Shown one piece after another: positions 7,638 to 15,674 of a stretch of DNA of 64,000 bases; positions within the stretch are counted from its first letter, which is position 1, and each line of letters begins with the position of its first letter. This stretch comes from Cellulosilyticum sp. I15G10I2 (GTDB lineage: Bacteria; Bacillota; Clostridia; Lachnospirales; Cellulosilyticaceae): NCBI RefSeq assembly GCF_900095725.1, contig NZ_FMMP01000007.1:124001-188000 (forward strand). Direction: 5' to 3'. The notes under the pieces were generated by a model. It saw only the letters and a list, made by a program, of their open reading frames with translations. It searched no databases and was not told where the DNA came from. The translations under genes and the position numbers were made by a program.

Positions 7638-9401
7638 ATGTTTAAAATATTTAAACAGTTCAAAGAAAAGGAATGGCTTTTTATTCTTTTTTGTATTATT
7701 TTAATCGTCGTTCAAGTCTGGCTTGATTTAAAGCTGCCAGATTATATGGCTAAGATCACTACTTTAGTCCAGACTAAAGACAGCCAGATAAATGCTATAT
7801 GGCTTTCTGGAGGCGCTATGCTTTTATGTGCCCTTGGTAGCCTTCTTACCTCATTTGTGATAGGTTTTTTTGCTTCCCAAGTAGCTGCCGGTTTATCTAT
7901 GCGCCTAAGATCTATGGTTTTTAATAAAACTTTATCTTTTTCTATGGAGGAAATCAATCACTTTTCCACCTCCAGTCTGATTACCCGTTCTACCAATGAT
8001 ATTACCCAGATTCAGACCTTTATTGCTATGGGGCTCCAGGTTATTGTAAAAGCACCTATTCTTGCCGTCTGGGCTATTATAAAAATATCTGGCAAAAATT
8101 TTGAGTGGACCCTCGCTACAGGCGTTGCCGTAGTATTTTTGCTGATTATGCTTTCTATTATTGTCATCTTTGCCATTCCAAAATTTAAGATTGTGCAGCA
8201 GCTTACAGATAACTTAAACCGTGTAACCCGTGAACACCTTACAGGACTCCGTGTCGTCAAAGCTTATAATGCTGAAAAGTATCAAGCAGCAAAGTTTGAA
8301 AAAGCTAATCAAGATGTGACATCCACCAACCTTTTTGTAAGCCGCATAATGGCCCTCTTATTCCCTAGCATAACACTTATTATGTCTGGGCTTACCCTTT
8401 CGATCTACTGGATTGGTGCTATCCTCATTAATGCTGCTGAAGCTACGGAAAAGTTAAGGTTGTTTTCTGATATGGTGGTTTTTTCAGCTTACGCTATGCA
8501 AGTTATTATGGCGTTTATGCTCTTAAGCATGATATTCATTCTTTATCCCAGAGCCTCTGTATCTGCCAAACGTATCAATGAAGTTTTAGAAACCACATCA
8601 AAAATTATTCCTGGAAGTTATACAGGTTCTGACCAAACGCTAAAAGGTGAAATTGAATTTAAAAATGTAAGTTTTAAATACCCTGATTCCTCAGAATATG
8701 TCCTGCAAAATATTAATTTCAAGGCTCATGCTGGAGAAACTATTGCTTTTATTGGCTCCACAGGCAGCGGCAAAAGCTCCCTCATTAATCTTATTTGTCG
8801 TTTTTATGATGTGACAGAAGGAGAAATATTAGTAGATGGTGTCAATGTCAAAGCCTATACCAAAGAAGCTTTGCAAGACAAACTAGGTTATGTTTCTCAG
8901 CGTGCAGTTATGTTTACAGGTACTATAAACTCTAATCTGACCTATGGTAGAAATACTACGAACTCAGAATCTGCTGCTCTTACTCAAAAAGCCCTTAATA
9001 TCTCCCAGTCCAGTGAATTTGTTGAAAAAATGGAAGGGACTTATGACGCCCCTATTTCCCAAGGCGGAACGAATCTCTCTGGTGGTCAAAAACAACGGCT
9101 TAGTATTGCAAGAGCTATCTATAAACAGCCTGAGATTTATATTTTTGATGATTCTTTTTCTGCTCTTGATTATAAGACTGACCGTATACTTCGTTCTAAA
9201 CTTAAAGAAGATACAGCTGAAGCAACTAAACTCATTGTGGCTCAGCGTATAGGAACCATTAAAGATGCAGATAAAATTATCGTCTTAGATGAAGGGCAGA
9301 TCGTAGGTATGGGACGCCATGAAGAATTATTAAAATCTTGCCTGATTTACCAAGAAATTGCATACTCACAGCTCTCAAAGGAGGAACTTGAAAATGAGTA
9401 A
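7638..9401 (+). CDS. ABC exporter subunit with degenerate nucleotide site
   Basis: Half-transporter of about 587 residues: six membrane helices (about 1-310) and an ATPase domain (about 335-580). Walker A reads GSTGSGKSS and the signature LSGGQKQRLSIARA is intact. The Walker B end is IYIFDDS, with Asp where the catalytic Glu should be, and the switch histidine is replaced in IVAQRIGTI. This is the pattern of the degenerate-site partner in heterodimeric exporters such as TM287/288 and BmrCD. Start ATG has AAAGGAG; a slightly longer frame lacks a site. It overlaps its partner gene by eight bases. Likely export of drugs or toxic lipophilic compounds under MarR control. Confidence 0.92.
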   Translation: MFKIFKQFKEKEWLFILFCIILIVVQVWLDLKLPDYMAKITTLVQTKDSQINAIWLSGGAMLLCALGSLLTSFVIGFFASQVAAGLSMRLRSMVFNKTLSFSMEEINHFSTSSLITRSTNDITQIQTFIAMGLQVIVKAPILAVWAIIKISGKNFEWTLATGVAVVFLLIMLSIIVIFAIPKFKIVQQLTDNLNRVTREHLTGLRVVKAYNAEKYQAAKFEKANQDVTSTNLFVSRIMALLFPSITLIMSGLTLSIYWIGAILINAAEATEKLRLFSDMVVFSAYAMQVIMAFMLLSMIFILYPRASVSAKRINEVLETTSKIIPGSYTGSDQTLKGEIEFKNVSFKYPDSSEYVLQNINFKAHAGETIAFIGSTGSGKSSLINLICRFYDVTEGEILVDGVNVKAYTKEALQDKLGYVSQRAVMFTGTINSNLTYGRNTTNSESAALTQKALNISQSSEFVEKMEGTYDAPISQGGTNLSGGQKQRLSIARAIYKQPEIYIFDDSFSALDYKTDRILRSKLKEDTAEATKLIVAQRIGTIKDADKIIVLDEGQIVGMGRHEELLKSCLIYQEIAYSQLSKEELENE

Positions 9402-11253
9402 AAATGAATATAATAAAGAAAACAGCAACAGGCGCTCTGCTTCTTCCCTGCGTCCCGCTGGCTCACCTCCCGGTGGCTTTAAAAGTATGGGCCCCGGGGA
9501 AAAACCTAAAGATTTTAAAACAAGCATCAAAAAACTTCTAGCTTATTGCAAAAACGATCTGCCAGTTATTCTCCTTGCGCTCTTACTTTCGGCTGCAGCC
9601 TCCGTTTTCTCTCTGATAGGTCCTGGCAAACTCAGTGATATTACTGATTTGATCACAGAAGGGCTTTTTTCAACCATTGATCTTGTAGGTGTTATACGTA
9701 TTTGTTTATTTCTTGCTGTTTTATATGGTCTTGGTTTTTTGTTTAGTTATCTGCAAGGATTTATTATGGCATCTCTCTCTCAGAAAATATCCAAAAATCT
9801 AAGGACTGATATCACCCAAAAAATAAATCAGCTTCCCCTCCGTTATTTTGATAAAACAAGTTATGGCAATACCCTAAGCCGTGTGACTAATGACGTAGAT
9901 GCCATTGGTCAGACTTTAAACCAAAGTCTGCCTACACTTCTTAATGCTATGATTATGTTTTTGGGCTCTTTGGTAATGATGCTTTATACCCAGTGGCTTA
10001 TGGCACTTGCCGCCCTTCTTGCCACTTCTTTGGGATTTTTCTTAATGACCTTTATTATTTCTAAATCTCAGAAATATTTTATCCAGCAGCAAAGTGAACT
10101 GGGTAAAATCAATGGTCATATTGAAGAAATCTACGCAGGACATCAAATCGTTAAAGCTTATAATGGTGAAAAAGAGGCCCATGAAGTTTTTGCTTCTATT
10201 AATGAACGTCTTTATAATTCTGCTTGGAAATCACAATTTATGTCTGGTCTTATGATGCCCCTTATGAATTTTATTGGTAATTTGGGCTATGTAGTCGTTT
10301 GTATTGTAGGTGCTGCGCTTGCTATAAACGGTTCTATTTCCTTTGGTGTGATCGTTGCCTTTATGATTTATATCCGCCTCTTTACCCAACCCCTTTCTCA
10401 GCTGGCACAAGCTGCTACTAACTTGCAGTCCACTGCTGCCGCTGGTGAAAGAGTCTTTGAATTTTTAGAGGAACAGACCCAAGAAGATGAAAGTCATAAA
10501 CATGCGAAACTGGAAGAAGTTAAAGGAGATGTTACTTTTTCTCATGTACATTTTGGCTATACAAAAGACAAAACGATTATTAATGATTTTTCGGCACATA
10601 TTAAAGCAGGACAAAAAGTTGCCATAGTTGGTCCTACAGGTGCAGGAAAAACGACTATGGTTAATCTTCTCATGCGTTTTTATGAATTAGACAGTGGAGA
10701 AATTAAAATAGATGGTATTCCTATTAGTGCTCTAACCCGTGAAAATGTTCACCAATTATTTTGTATGGTTTTACAGGATACCTGGCTTTTTGAAGGCACC
10801 ATTAAAGAAAATATTATTTACAGTAAACCAGGTGTTACAGATCAAGAAGTGATTAACGCCTGCAAAGCTGTGGGACTTCACCACTTTATCAAAACCCTCC
10901 CCAAAGGTTATGATACAGTTCTTAATGACAAAGCCAGTCTCTCAGCAGGTCAAAAACAGCTTATTACTATCGCCCGTGCCATGATAGATAATGCACCTCT
11001 TTTAATCTTAGATGAAGCGACAAGCTCCGTAGATACACGTACTGAAATTTTGATTCAGCAAGCTATGGATAAACTATCTGTCGGTAAAACATCTTTTATT
11101 ATCGCCCACAGACTCTCTACTATTAAAAATGCTGATATTATTTTAGTCATGAAAGACGGAGATATTATAGAAAGCGGCAATCATGAAACCCTTCTTGCAA
11201 AAGGCGGCTTTTATGCGGAGCTTTATAACAGTCAGTTTGAAAAGGTATCCTAA
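9394..11253 (+). CDS. ABC exporter subunit with catalytic nucleotide site
   Basis: Partner half-transporter of about 619 residues. The N-terminus has a 40-residue hydrophilic, Gly/Pro-rich extension (residues 1-45), then six membrane helices and an ATPase domain. Walker A is GPTGAGKTT, Walker B LLILDEATSSVD with the catalytic Glu, and the switch His is in IIAHRLSTI. The signature is slightly altered, LSAGQKQLITIARA. The consensus site of the heterodimer is therefore formed by this chain's Walker motifs and the LSGGQ of the upstream protein. Translation is coupled by the 8-base overlap, with AAAGGAGG upstream. Confidence 0.92.
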   Translation: MSKNEYNKENSNRRSASSLRPAGSPPGGFKSMGPGEKPKDFKTSIKKLLAYCKNDLPVILLALLLSAAASVFSLIGPGKLSDITDLITEGLFSTIDLVGVIRICLFLAVLYGLGFLFSYLQGFIMASLSQKISKNLRTDITQKINQLPLRYFDKTSYGNTLSRVTNDVDAIGQTLNQSLPTLLNAMIMFLGSLVMMLYTQWLMALAALLATSLGFFLMTFIISKSQKYFIQQQSELGKINGHIEEIYAGHQIVKAYNGEKEAHEVFASINERLYNSAWKSQFMSGLMMPLMNFIGNLGYVVVCIVGAALAINGSISFGVIVAFMIYIRLFTQPLSQLAQAATNLQSTAAAGERVFEFLEEQTQEDESHKHAKLEEVKGDVTFSHVHFGYTKDKTIINDFSAHIKAGQKVAIVGPTGAGKTTMVNLLMRFYELDSGEIKIDGIPISALTRENVHQLFCMVLQDTWLFEGTIKENIIYSKPGVTDQEVINACKAVGLHHFIKTLPKGYDTVLNDKASLSAGQKQLITIARAMIDNAPLLILDEATSSVDTRTEILIQQAMDKLSVGKTSFIIAHRLSTIKNADIILVMKDGDIIESGNHETLLAKGGFYAELYNSQFEKVS

Positions 11254-11282
11254 AATTAGAAGGGGCCTTGGCCTGCTCACTA

Positions 11283-11519
11283 TTATTTAGAGTATACCTG
11301 TCTTAGAATAGCTTCTTTACTTCCATGCTTTAATCCTATTTCATAATAGTCCTTCTCTGCCTGTCCTACTGATCCTCCACAATTTTGGCAGGTATATCTC
11401 GGTATATAAGTATGAATATCTTCATTTTTTATAAAAACATGCTTGGAGCAGTTTTCTAACCTGCTCCTATTTTGCTTAATACTTTCTCTAAGTTGGTCTG
11501 GCGTCTTATATTTACCCAT
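11283..11519 (-). CDS. Small protein with a zinc-ribbon-like CxxC, unknown function
   Basis: About 78 residues, not recognised. A Cys pair (YTCQNCGG) near residue 47 and a Cys at about 24 could bind zinc. The C-terminal half, GQAEKDYYEIGLKHGSKEAI, is clearly related to a broken reading frame at 22543-22632. The ATG is chosen because AGGAGG lies nine bases upstream. It follows the 11533 gene by 13 bases and is probably co-transcribed. Small size, lack of metabolic context and a degraded second copy suggest accessory (phage or plasmid-derived) DNA. Confidence 0.6.
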   Translation of the reverse strand: MGKYKTPDQLRESIKQNRSRLENCSKHVFIKNEDIHTYIPRYTCQNCGGSVGQAEKDYYEIGLKHGSKEAILRQVYSK

Positions 11520-11532
11520 AGATACATGCCTC

Positions 11533-12228
11533 CTATATAGCTGCTGCCAGCTGAAGCTCATTTACCTTCTGGCTGATATACTGGTCTTCTAACTTCTCCA
11601 GCTCTTCAAAATCCCAGTTATGAGAATACATATCCAGAAACTTACCTCTAGGCTGATTGGCTGTTTTTTGCGGCTTCTGGATGTAGTTATCATAGGGCAC
11701 ACACGCTGTAGTATGTGTGTCTTTTACTGATGTTAATAATTTGTTGTAATCTACTGATATTGGAGATGCACTTTCTTGATCTATGGAAATCTCTGTCTCT
11801 GTGCTCCCTAAATATGCAGGGCCACCTACGTACTCTTGTATTAATGTTTCACGATCTTCTCCTAGCAGCTTCTCTAGCGCTTCATTATTTCTTATATAAT
11901 AAGTAAGCCCTTTAATTCTGTCATAATAAGAGGCATAGTACTTCCCTTCAAATATATCTTGACTTTCATTAAATGCCCTTTTAGACTTATACGCCTTACC
12001 GATCTTGGCAAAAGCTGTTCGAAATTCATTCTTTGTAAAACCTAGCTCCTCGGTCCAGCTATCTCCTTGTCTGTACTTTTCATGCTCACAGCACTCTAAG
12101 AACTTATAAAACTTATTGCCCTTACACTTTTCAAACCAATATTCCAGCTGTAATAATACGATTGTTGCATTAACGCTGCCTGTTACCTGGTTAAGTTCTG
12201 GATAGTATTTTAAATGTTTAAATGACAT
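11533..12228 (-). CDS. Hypothetical protein, possibly phage/plasmid replication-associated
   Basis: About 231 residues. The N-terminal 110 residues (MSFKHLKYYPELNQVTGS, then VLLQLEYWFEK and GDSWTEELGFTKNEFRTAF) look like a helical winged-helix module of the sort seen in plasmid or phage replication initiators and DnaD-like proteins; that is resemblance only. The C-terminal part is polar and probably disordered. The ATG nine bases after AGGAGG is chosen over one that abuts it. A terminator hairpin separates it from the M24 gene upstream, and a small zinc-ribbon-like gene follows, so the two form a separate unit. Confidence 0.55.
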   Translation of the reverse strand: MSFKHLKYYPELNQVTGSVNATIVLLQLEYWFEKCKGNKFYKFLECCEHEKYRQGDSWTEELGFTKNEFRTAFAKIGKAYKSKRAFNESQDIFEGKYYASYYDRIKGLTYYIRNNEALEKLLGEDRETLIQEYVGGPAYLGSTETEISIDQESASPISVDYNKLLTSVKDTHTTACVPYDNYIQKPQKTANQPRGKFLDMYSHNWDFEELEKLEDQYISQKVNELQLAAAI

Positions 12229-12323
12229 TACGATCATCCTCCTGTTTAGCCTTCCGCATATTTACTTCTCTAATATGATATATGTGCTGAGAATGATCTT
12301 TCCCTAATAAAAATAGTAAATTA

Positions 12324-12363
12324 AAAAGGCTATTTCTCTACGCCTGTAGACAAATAGCCTTTT
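12324..12363 (-). terminator. Terminator after the M24-ADH operon
   Basis: Perfect 12-bp stem AAAAGGCTATTT / AAATAGCCTTTT with a 16-base loop, ending on the minus strand in a U-run. It lies 11 bases beyond the stop codon of the M24-fold gene. Confidence 0.85.
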
Positions 12364-12373
12364 ATCTTATACT

Positions 12374-13450
12374 CTATTTTACTAATATATCTGCAACCGA
12401 GATGCCGCCATATTCAGTCGCAATCAGGCGCCTTGGCCACCCATTTGTCCGGGTCAAAACTTCTACCCCGTCTTTTGTTAAAAGTGTTGTTTCTTCGCAC
12501 TTAGTGCCAGTAATGGTTGGATTCCAAGCATAGGCCTGCCCTGTCTTAATCCTTTTTTCACACGCTGGTGTAACCACATATTCTCGGCACCCGTATCCTG
12601 TTGGGCCGCCTTGATGATGAAGCTCCCACTCCGCTTCGTAGTCAGCCTCTTTGTATAACGCTTTTACCTTATCAAAATAGTCTTTATACGTCATATCATC
12701 TTTCATCATGGTCTGCATCACTGCAAAGATATATTGTACTTTCCTATACTTAAGTTCAATTGCTTCTGGAATCTCCCCAAAGTATACTATGCGGGTTATG
12801 CTTATATTAAGGCCTCGTCTCTGGGCACCGAGTACAACCATCAGGCTTTGTGAGATTTTTTTATTTGTAGGCATTGGATGCCTATAGTTTAAGATACGTT
12901 CATCACTTCCCACCAGTACACAATCGGGGCTGATACCCTTTTCTATACATAAAACCTTTAGCTGGCTTGCAATGTCCATTTCCGTCTGCCCAGGGGTTGC
13001 ATTCCTACAAACCCCTTCAACTAATTCTGCACATAAGTTTCCCAAGTTTTTATAATCATCCACTTCATCTTGTGAGAGTTTCATGCGCAGCTCAATAAGC
13101 TGTTCCTGCACATCATCTGTGGCAGCAATGCCTGTATCAGATACTATATCGCTGCTGCCGATATACTGTTTTACAAATGCGCCAAGTGGTTCATACCATG
13201 GGTAGGCTACCTTATTAACTTCTAGCCCTGTTTCTTCATCACAGATTCTCTTAGCGTCGATATTGTCTGCAATGAGATCTATACCGTCTGGTTTAATGAC
13301 CAAAGAGGCAACTCCCAGCTCTGTATTTTGTAAAACGTGGTTGCTCTTGCCCCCAGTGACCCAAGCAAAGTTATCTCTTCTTGATAAAATAACACCGTCA
13401 TAATGATGGGCCTTTAACCAATCTCTTATCTTAATAATTGCATCCATCAT
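12374..13450 (-). CDS. M24 (creatinase/aminopeptidase P-fold) protein lacking metal ligands
   Basis: About 358 residues with a creatinase N-terminal domain (1-125) and a pita-bread M24 domain. In active members a dimetal site uses two Asp, one His and two Glu. Here the first Asp position reads VVLGA instead of VDxGA, the second reads NISITR instead of xxDxTR, and the HxxGHxxG region is HHQGGPTG; only the acidic CEETTLLT segment remains. It is therefore not a normal metallopeptidase. It could be a creatinase-like, metal-free hydrolase or a binding protein. It is translationally coupled (TAATG) to the zinc alcohol dehydrogenase upstream, which suggests a shared small-molecule pathway. Several start ATGs are adjacent; the first is used. 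Confidence 0.8.
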   Translation of the reverse strand: MMDAIIKIRDWLKAHHYDGVILSRRDNFAWVTGGKSNHVLQNTELGVASLVIKPDGIDLIADNIDAKRICDEETGLEVNKVAYPWYEPLGAFVKQYIGSSDIVSDTGIAATDDVQEQLIELRMKLSQDEVDDYKNLGNLCAELVEGVCRNATPGQTEMDIASQLKVLCIEKGISPDCVLVGSDERILNYRHPMPTNKKISQSLMVVLGAQRRGLNISITRIVYFGEIPEAIELKYRKVQYIFAVMQTMMKDDMTYKDYFDKVKALYKEADYEAEWELHHQGGPTGYGCREYVVTPACEKRIKTGQAYAWNPTITGTKCEETTLLTKDGVEVLTRTNGWPRRLIATEYGGISVADILVK

Positions 13451-14514
13451 TACGCCATTTCCATATTGACAACAACTTTACCTGTTTTCCCTGTTGCAAA
13501 TATTTCAAATGCCTCTGGTGTTTGTCTTAACGGAAATCTATGGGTAATAATCATGCTTGGGTGAATTTTCTTTCTATCTAGTAAAGCAACAACTTTAGCC
13601 ATATTATCAACAGAAGTTACCCATGAACCATGTAATGTCAGGTTTTTATGGAGTAGAAGCGGACTTGGTTCAAAGGTTACAGACCCTTGTTCGCCGAGGT
13701 AAACAACCTGTCCCCACATCTTAGTCACTTCTAAACACTGATGGCGTCCTATACTGCTTCCTGAACAGTCTACTGCTACTTCAACACCTTTGCCGCCCGT
13801 AAGCTCCAGTATTTTGCTTACTACATTCTCATCACCCATGAGGACTTGATCAGCACCAACCTTCTTTGCCATAGCCATTCTTTCTTCTGAAATATCAACG
13901 CCGATGACTTCCGCCCCTAAAGCCTTAGCTAATATAACCGTTGCCTGCCCCACAGGGCCAAGACCCATTACGAGTACTCTGTCATTACCAGAAACATTAC
14001 CTCTTAAAAGCCCTTGGTAGGCCGTCCCAAATCCACAGGCGATCATGGCGCCATCTTCATAGGTCAAAAAGTCAGGAAGATGAATACACGTATTGGCATC
14101 TGCGACCATATACTCCGCTAAGGCGCCATCTCTTTGCCAGCCGTAAGCCCGTCTTTCGGGTGATTGACAGTTAATAAAGAAGCCTTTTTGGCATTCATCA
14201 CAATACCCGCAGCCTTGGATATGGTATACCACTACACGGTCTCCTTCTTTAAAATTACAAACACCTTCTCCTACTGCTACTATTTGTCCGCTTGGTTCGT
14301 GTCCAGCGATGACATCATCATATCTTGCGCCCCCTGTTTTGTCCGTATGTTCATAATAAATGTACTTTAAATCACTTCCGCATAAACTGGCTGCTTTCAT
14401 CTTTAAGAGTACCTGACCGTGTCCTGGTTTTGGCACATCACATGTTACGTGCTCAACCCTCGCACCGCCTGGCAATTTCATACCTAACATTTTTTCTGGA
14501 ATTTTTTCACTCAT
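13450..14514 (-). CDS. Zinc-dependent medium-chain alcohol dehydrogenase
   Basis: About 354 residues, the usual MDR length. The catalytic zinc region has LCGSD and GHEPSG; the structural zinc lobe has four Cys in GCGYCDECQKGFFINC; the nucleotide-binding fold has VMGLGPVGQA, and the acidic residue after the second strand (VIGVDISEER) favours NAD. It resembles threonine/sorbitol dehydrogenase-type enzymes; the substrate is unknown. The start is ATG with GGAGG nine bases upstream (a GTG precedes directly). It is the first gene of a two-gene operon with the M24-like protein, next to a divergent-side AraC regulator gene. Confidence 0.88.
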   Translation of the reverse strand: MSEKIPEKMLGMKLPGGARVEHVTCDVPKPGHGQVLLKMKAASLCGSDLKYIYYEHTDKTGGARYDDVIAGHEPSGQIVAVGEGVCNFKEGDRVVVYHIQGCGYCDECQKGFFINCQSPERRAYGWQRDGALAEYMVADANTCIHLPDFLTYEDGAMIACGFGTAYQGLLRGNVSGNDRVLVMGLGPVGQATVILAKALGAEVIGVDISEERMAMAKKVGADQVLMGDENVVSKILELTGGKGVEVAVDCSGSSIGRHQCLEVTKMWGQVVYLGEQGSVTFEPSPLLLHKNLTLHGSWVTSVDNMAKVVALLDRKKIHPSMIITHRFPLRQTPEAFEIFATGKTGKVVVNMEMA

Positions 14515-14661
14515 CACCGTTAACCTCCATTATTCATCTTTTTCTATATTATTTATAGGCTTATCTCTATCCCCATCATAGCACTCCTTATCGCCAAATA
14601 GAATAAAATATCTAATGAATTGATGGACTATCTAACTCTCTTTTTCACAATTAAAAGAGTT

Positions 14662-15591
14662 TTAACCCTTGTAATTGATATGCTCTCCCTGCTTATATTC
14701 TTTAGGTGATACCCCTATAACTTTCTTGAAAATCCTTGAAAAATAGTACTGGTCTTCATAGCCTAACTGCCGGCTTACTTCATAAACATGCATGTCTTTG
14801 AGTTTTAAAAGCTTACAGGCTTCTTGCATCTTTAAACTGATAAAAAAGTCTATGGGGGACTTCTGTGTATATTTCTTAAAAATAGCATTAAGATAGCTTT
14901 TAGATAAATCTAACTGCTCGGCGATCATATCCAGTGAAATATTTTGATGGACATTGTTGTACATATACCGAATGACGGTTGTTAGGTATTTATTCTGCTT
15001 GCCTGTTTCTGAGACTTTCTCCCTATAATAAATCTCTGAGAGCATCAAAGACAGCACCTGGGATAAATAAATAAAGTTACCTAAGGTATAGTTTCTCTCT
15101 AATACCCGAAAGAGTAAGTCAAATAAAAACATCATGCGGTTATTCGCATGGCTGGAGTTCATTTTGATCACTTGCATCTCTTGAATGGGAAAGAAGTTGG
15201 TATTTTCCCCTTTAAAATGTACCCATAAAATACTCCATGGGTCTTCTTGACTGGCATAATATTTATGTTGCGAGTGACTTGGTATGCAAAAAACTTCATT
15301 CATGCCGATTGCATATCTTTTATCTTTTACCTCAATAACGCCTTTGCCTTCTGTGCAGTAAATAAGAATGTTTTCTCCTGTACCTTCCTTTCTTTCCTTG
15401 TAATGATAGGCTGCATTTGGAAAATAGCCAACATCCGTTAAAAACAATCCTCTTATTAGGGGATGCTCTGCATGCTGTGCAAAGGACTCTGTGGGTATGA
15501 TAATATATTGCTCATTTTTAAAGCCATCCTGTTTAAATAATAATTTATCGCTCATAAAAAAATCATAGCAGTTTTGTAGAATATTGTCCAT
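14662..15591 (-). CDS. AraC family regulator with cupin sensor
   Basis: About 309 residues. The N-terminal cupin domain (about 30-150) contains GKGVIEVKDKRYAIGMNEVFCIP, typical of sugar-sensing AraC proteins. Two HTH motifs occupy about 205-300 (LDMIAEQLDLSKSYLNAIFKKYTQKSP and VSRQLGYEDQYYFSRIFKKVIGVSPKEY). It is divergent from the DUF5107/TPR gene with only 83 bases between them, so it most likely controls that gene. The alternative target is the ADH/M24 operon downstream on the same strand. The Shine-Dalgarno sequence is weak (GGGTAAAG). Confidence 0.9.
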   Translation of the reverse strand: MDNILQNCYDFFMSDKLLFKQDGFKNEQYIIIPTESFAQHAEHPLIRGLFLTDVGYFPNAAYHYKERKEGTGENILIYCTEGKGVIEVKDKRYAIGMNEVFCIPSHSQHKYYASQEDPWSILWVHFKGENTNFFPIQEMQVIKMNSSHANNRMMFLFDLLFRVLERNYTLGNFIYLSQVLSLMLSEIYYREKVSETGKQNKYLTTVIRYMYNNVHQNISLDMIAEQLDLSKSYLNAIFKKYTQKSPIDFFISLKMQEACKLLKLKDMHVYEVSRQLGYEDQYYFSRIFKKVIGVSPKEYKQGEHINYKG

Positions 15592-15674
15592 CTTTACCCA
15601 CTATACGCCATTCACTATCTCTAGGAGACATGTTACGATTCAAGCAAGAAAGCTAAGCGTAAGGAGTGTTATTT

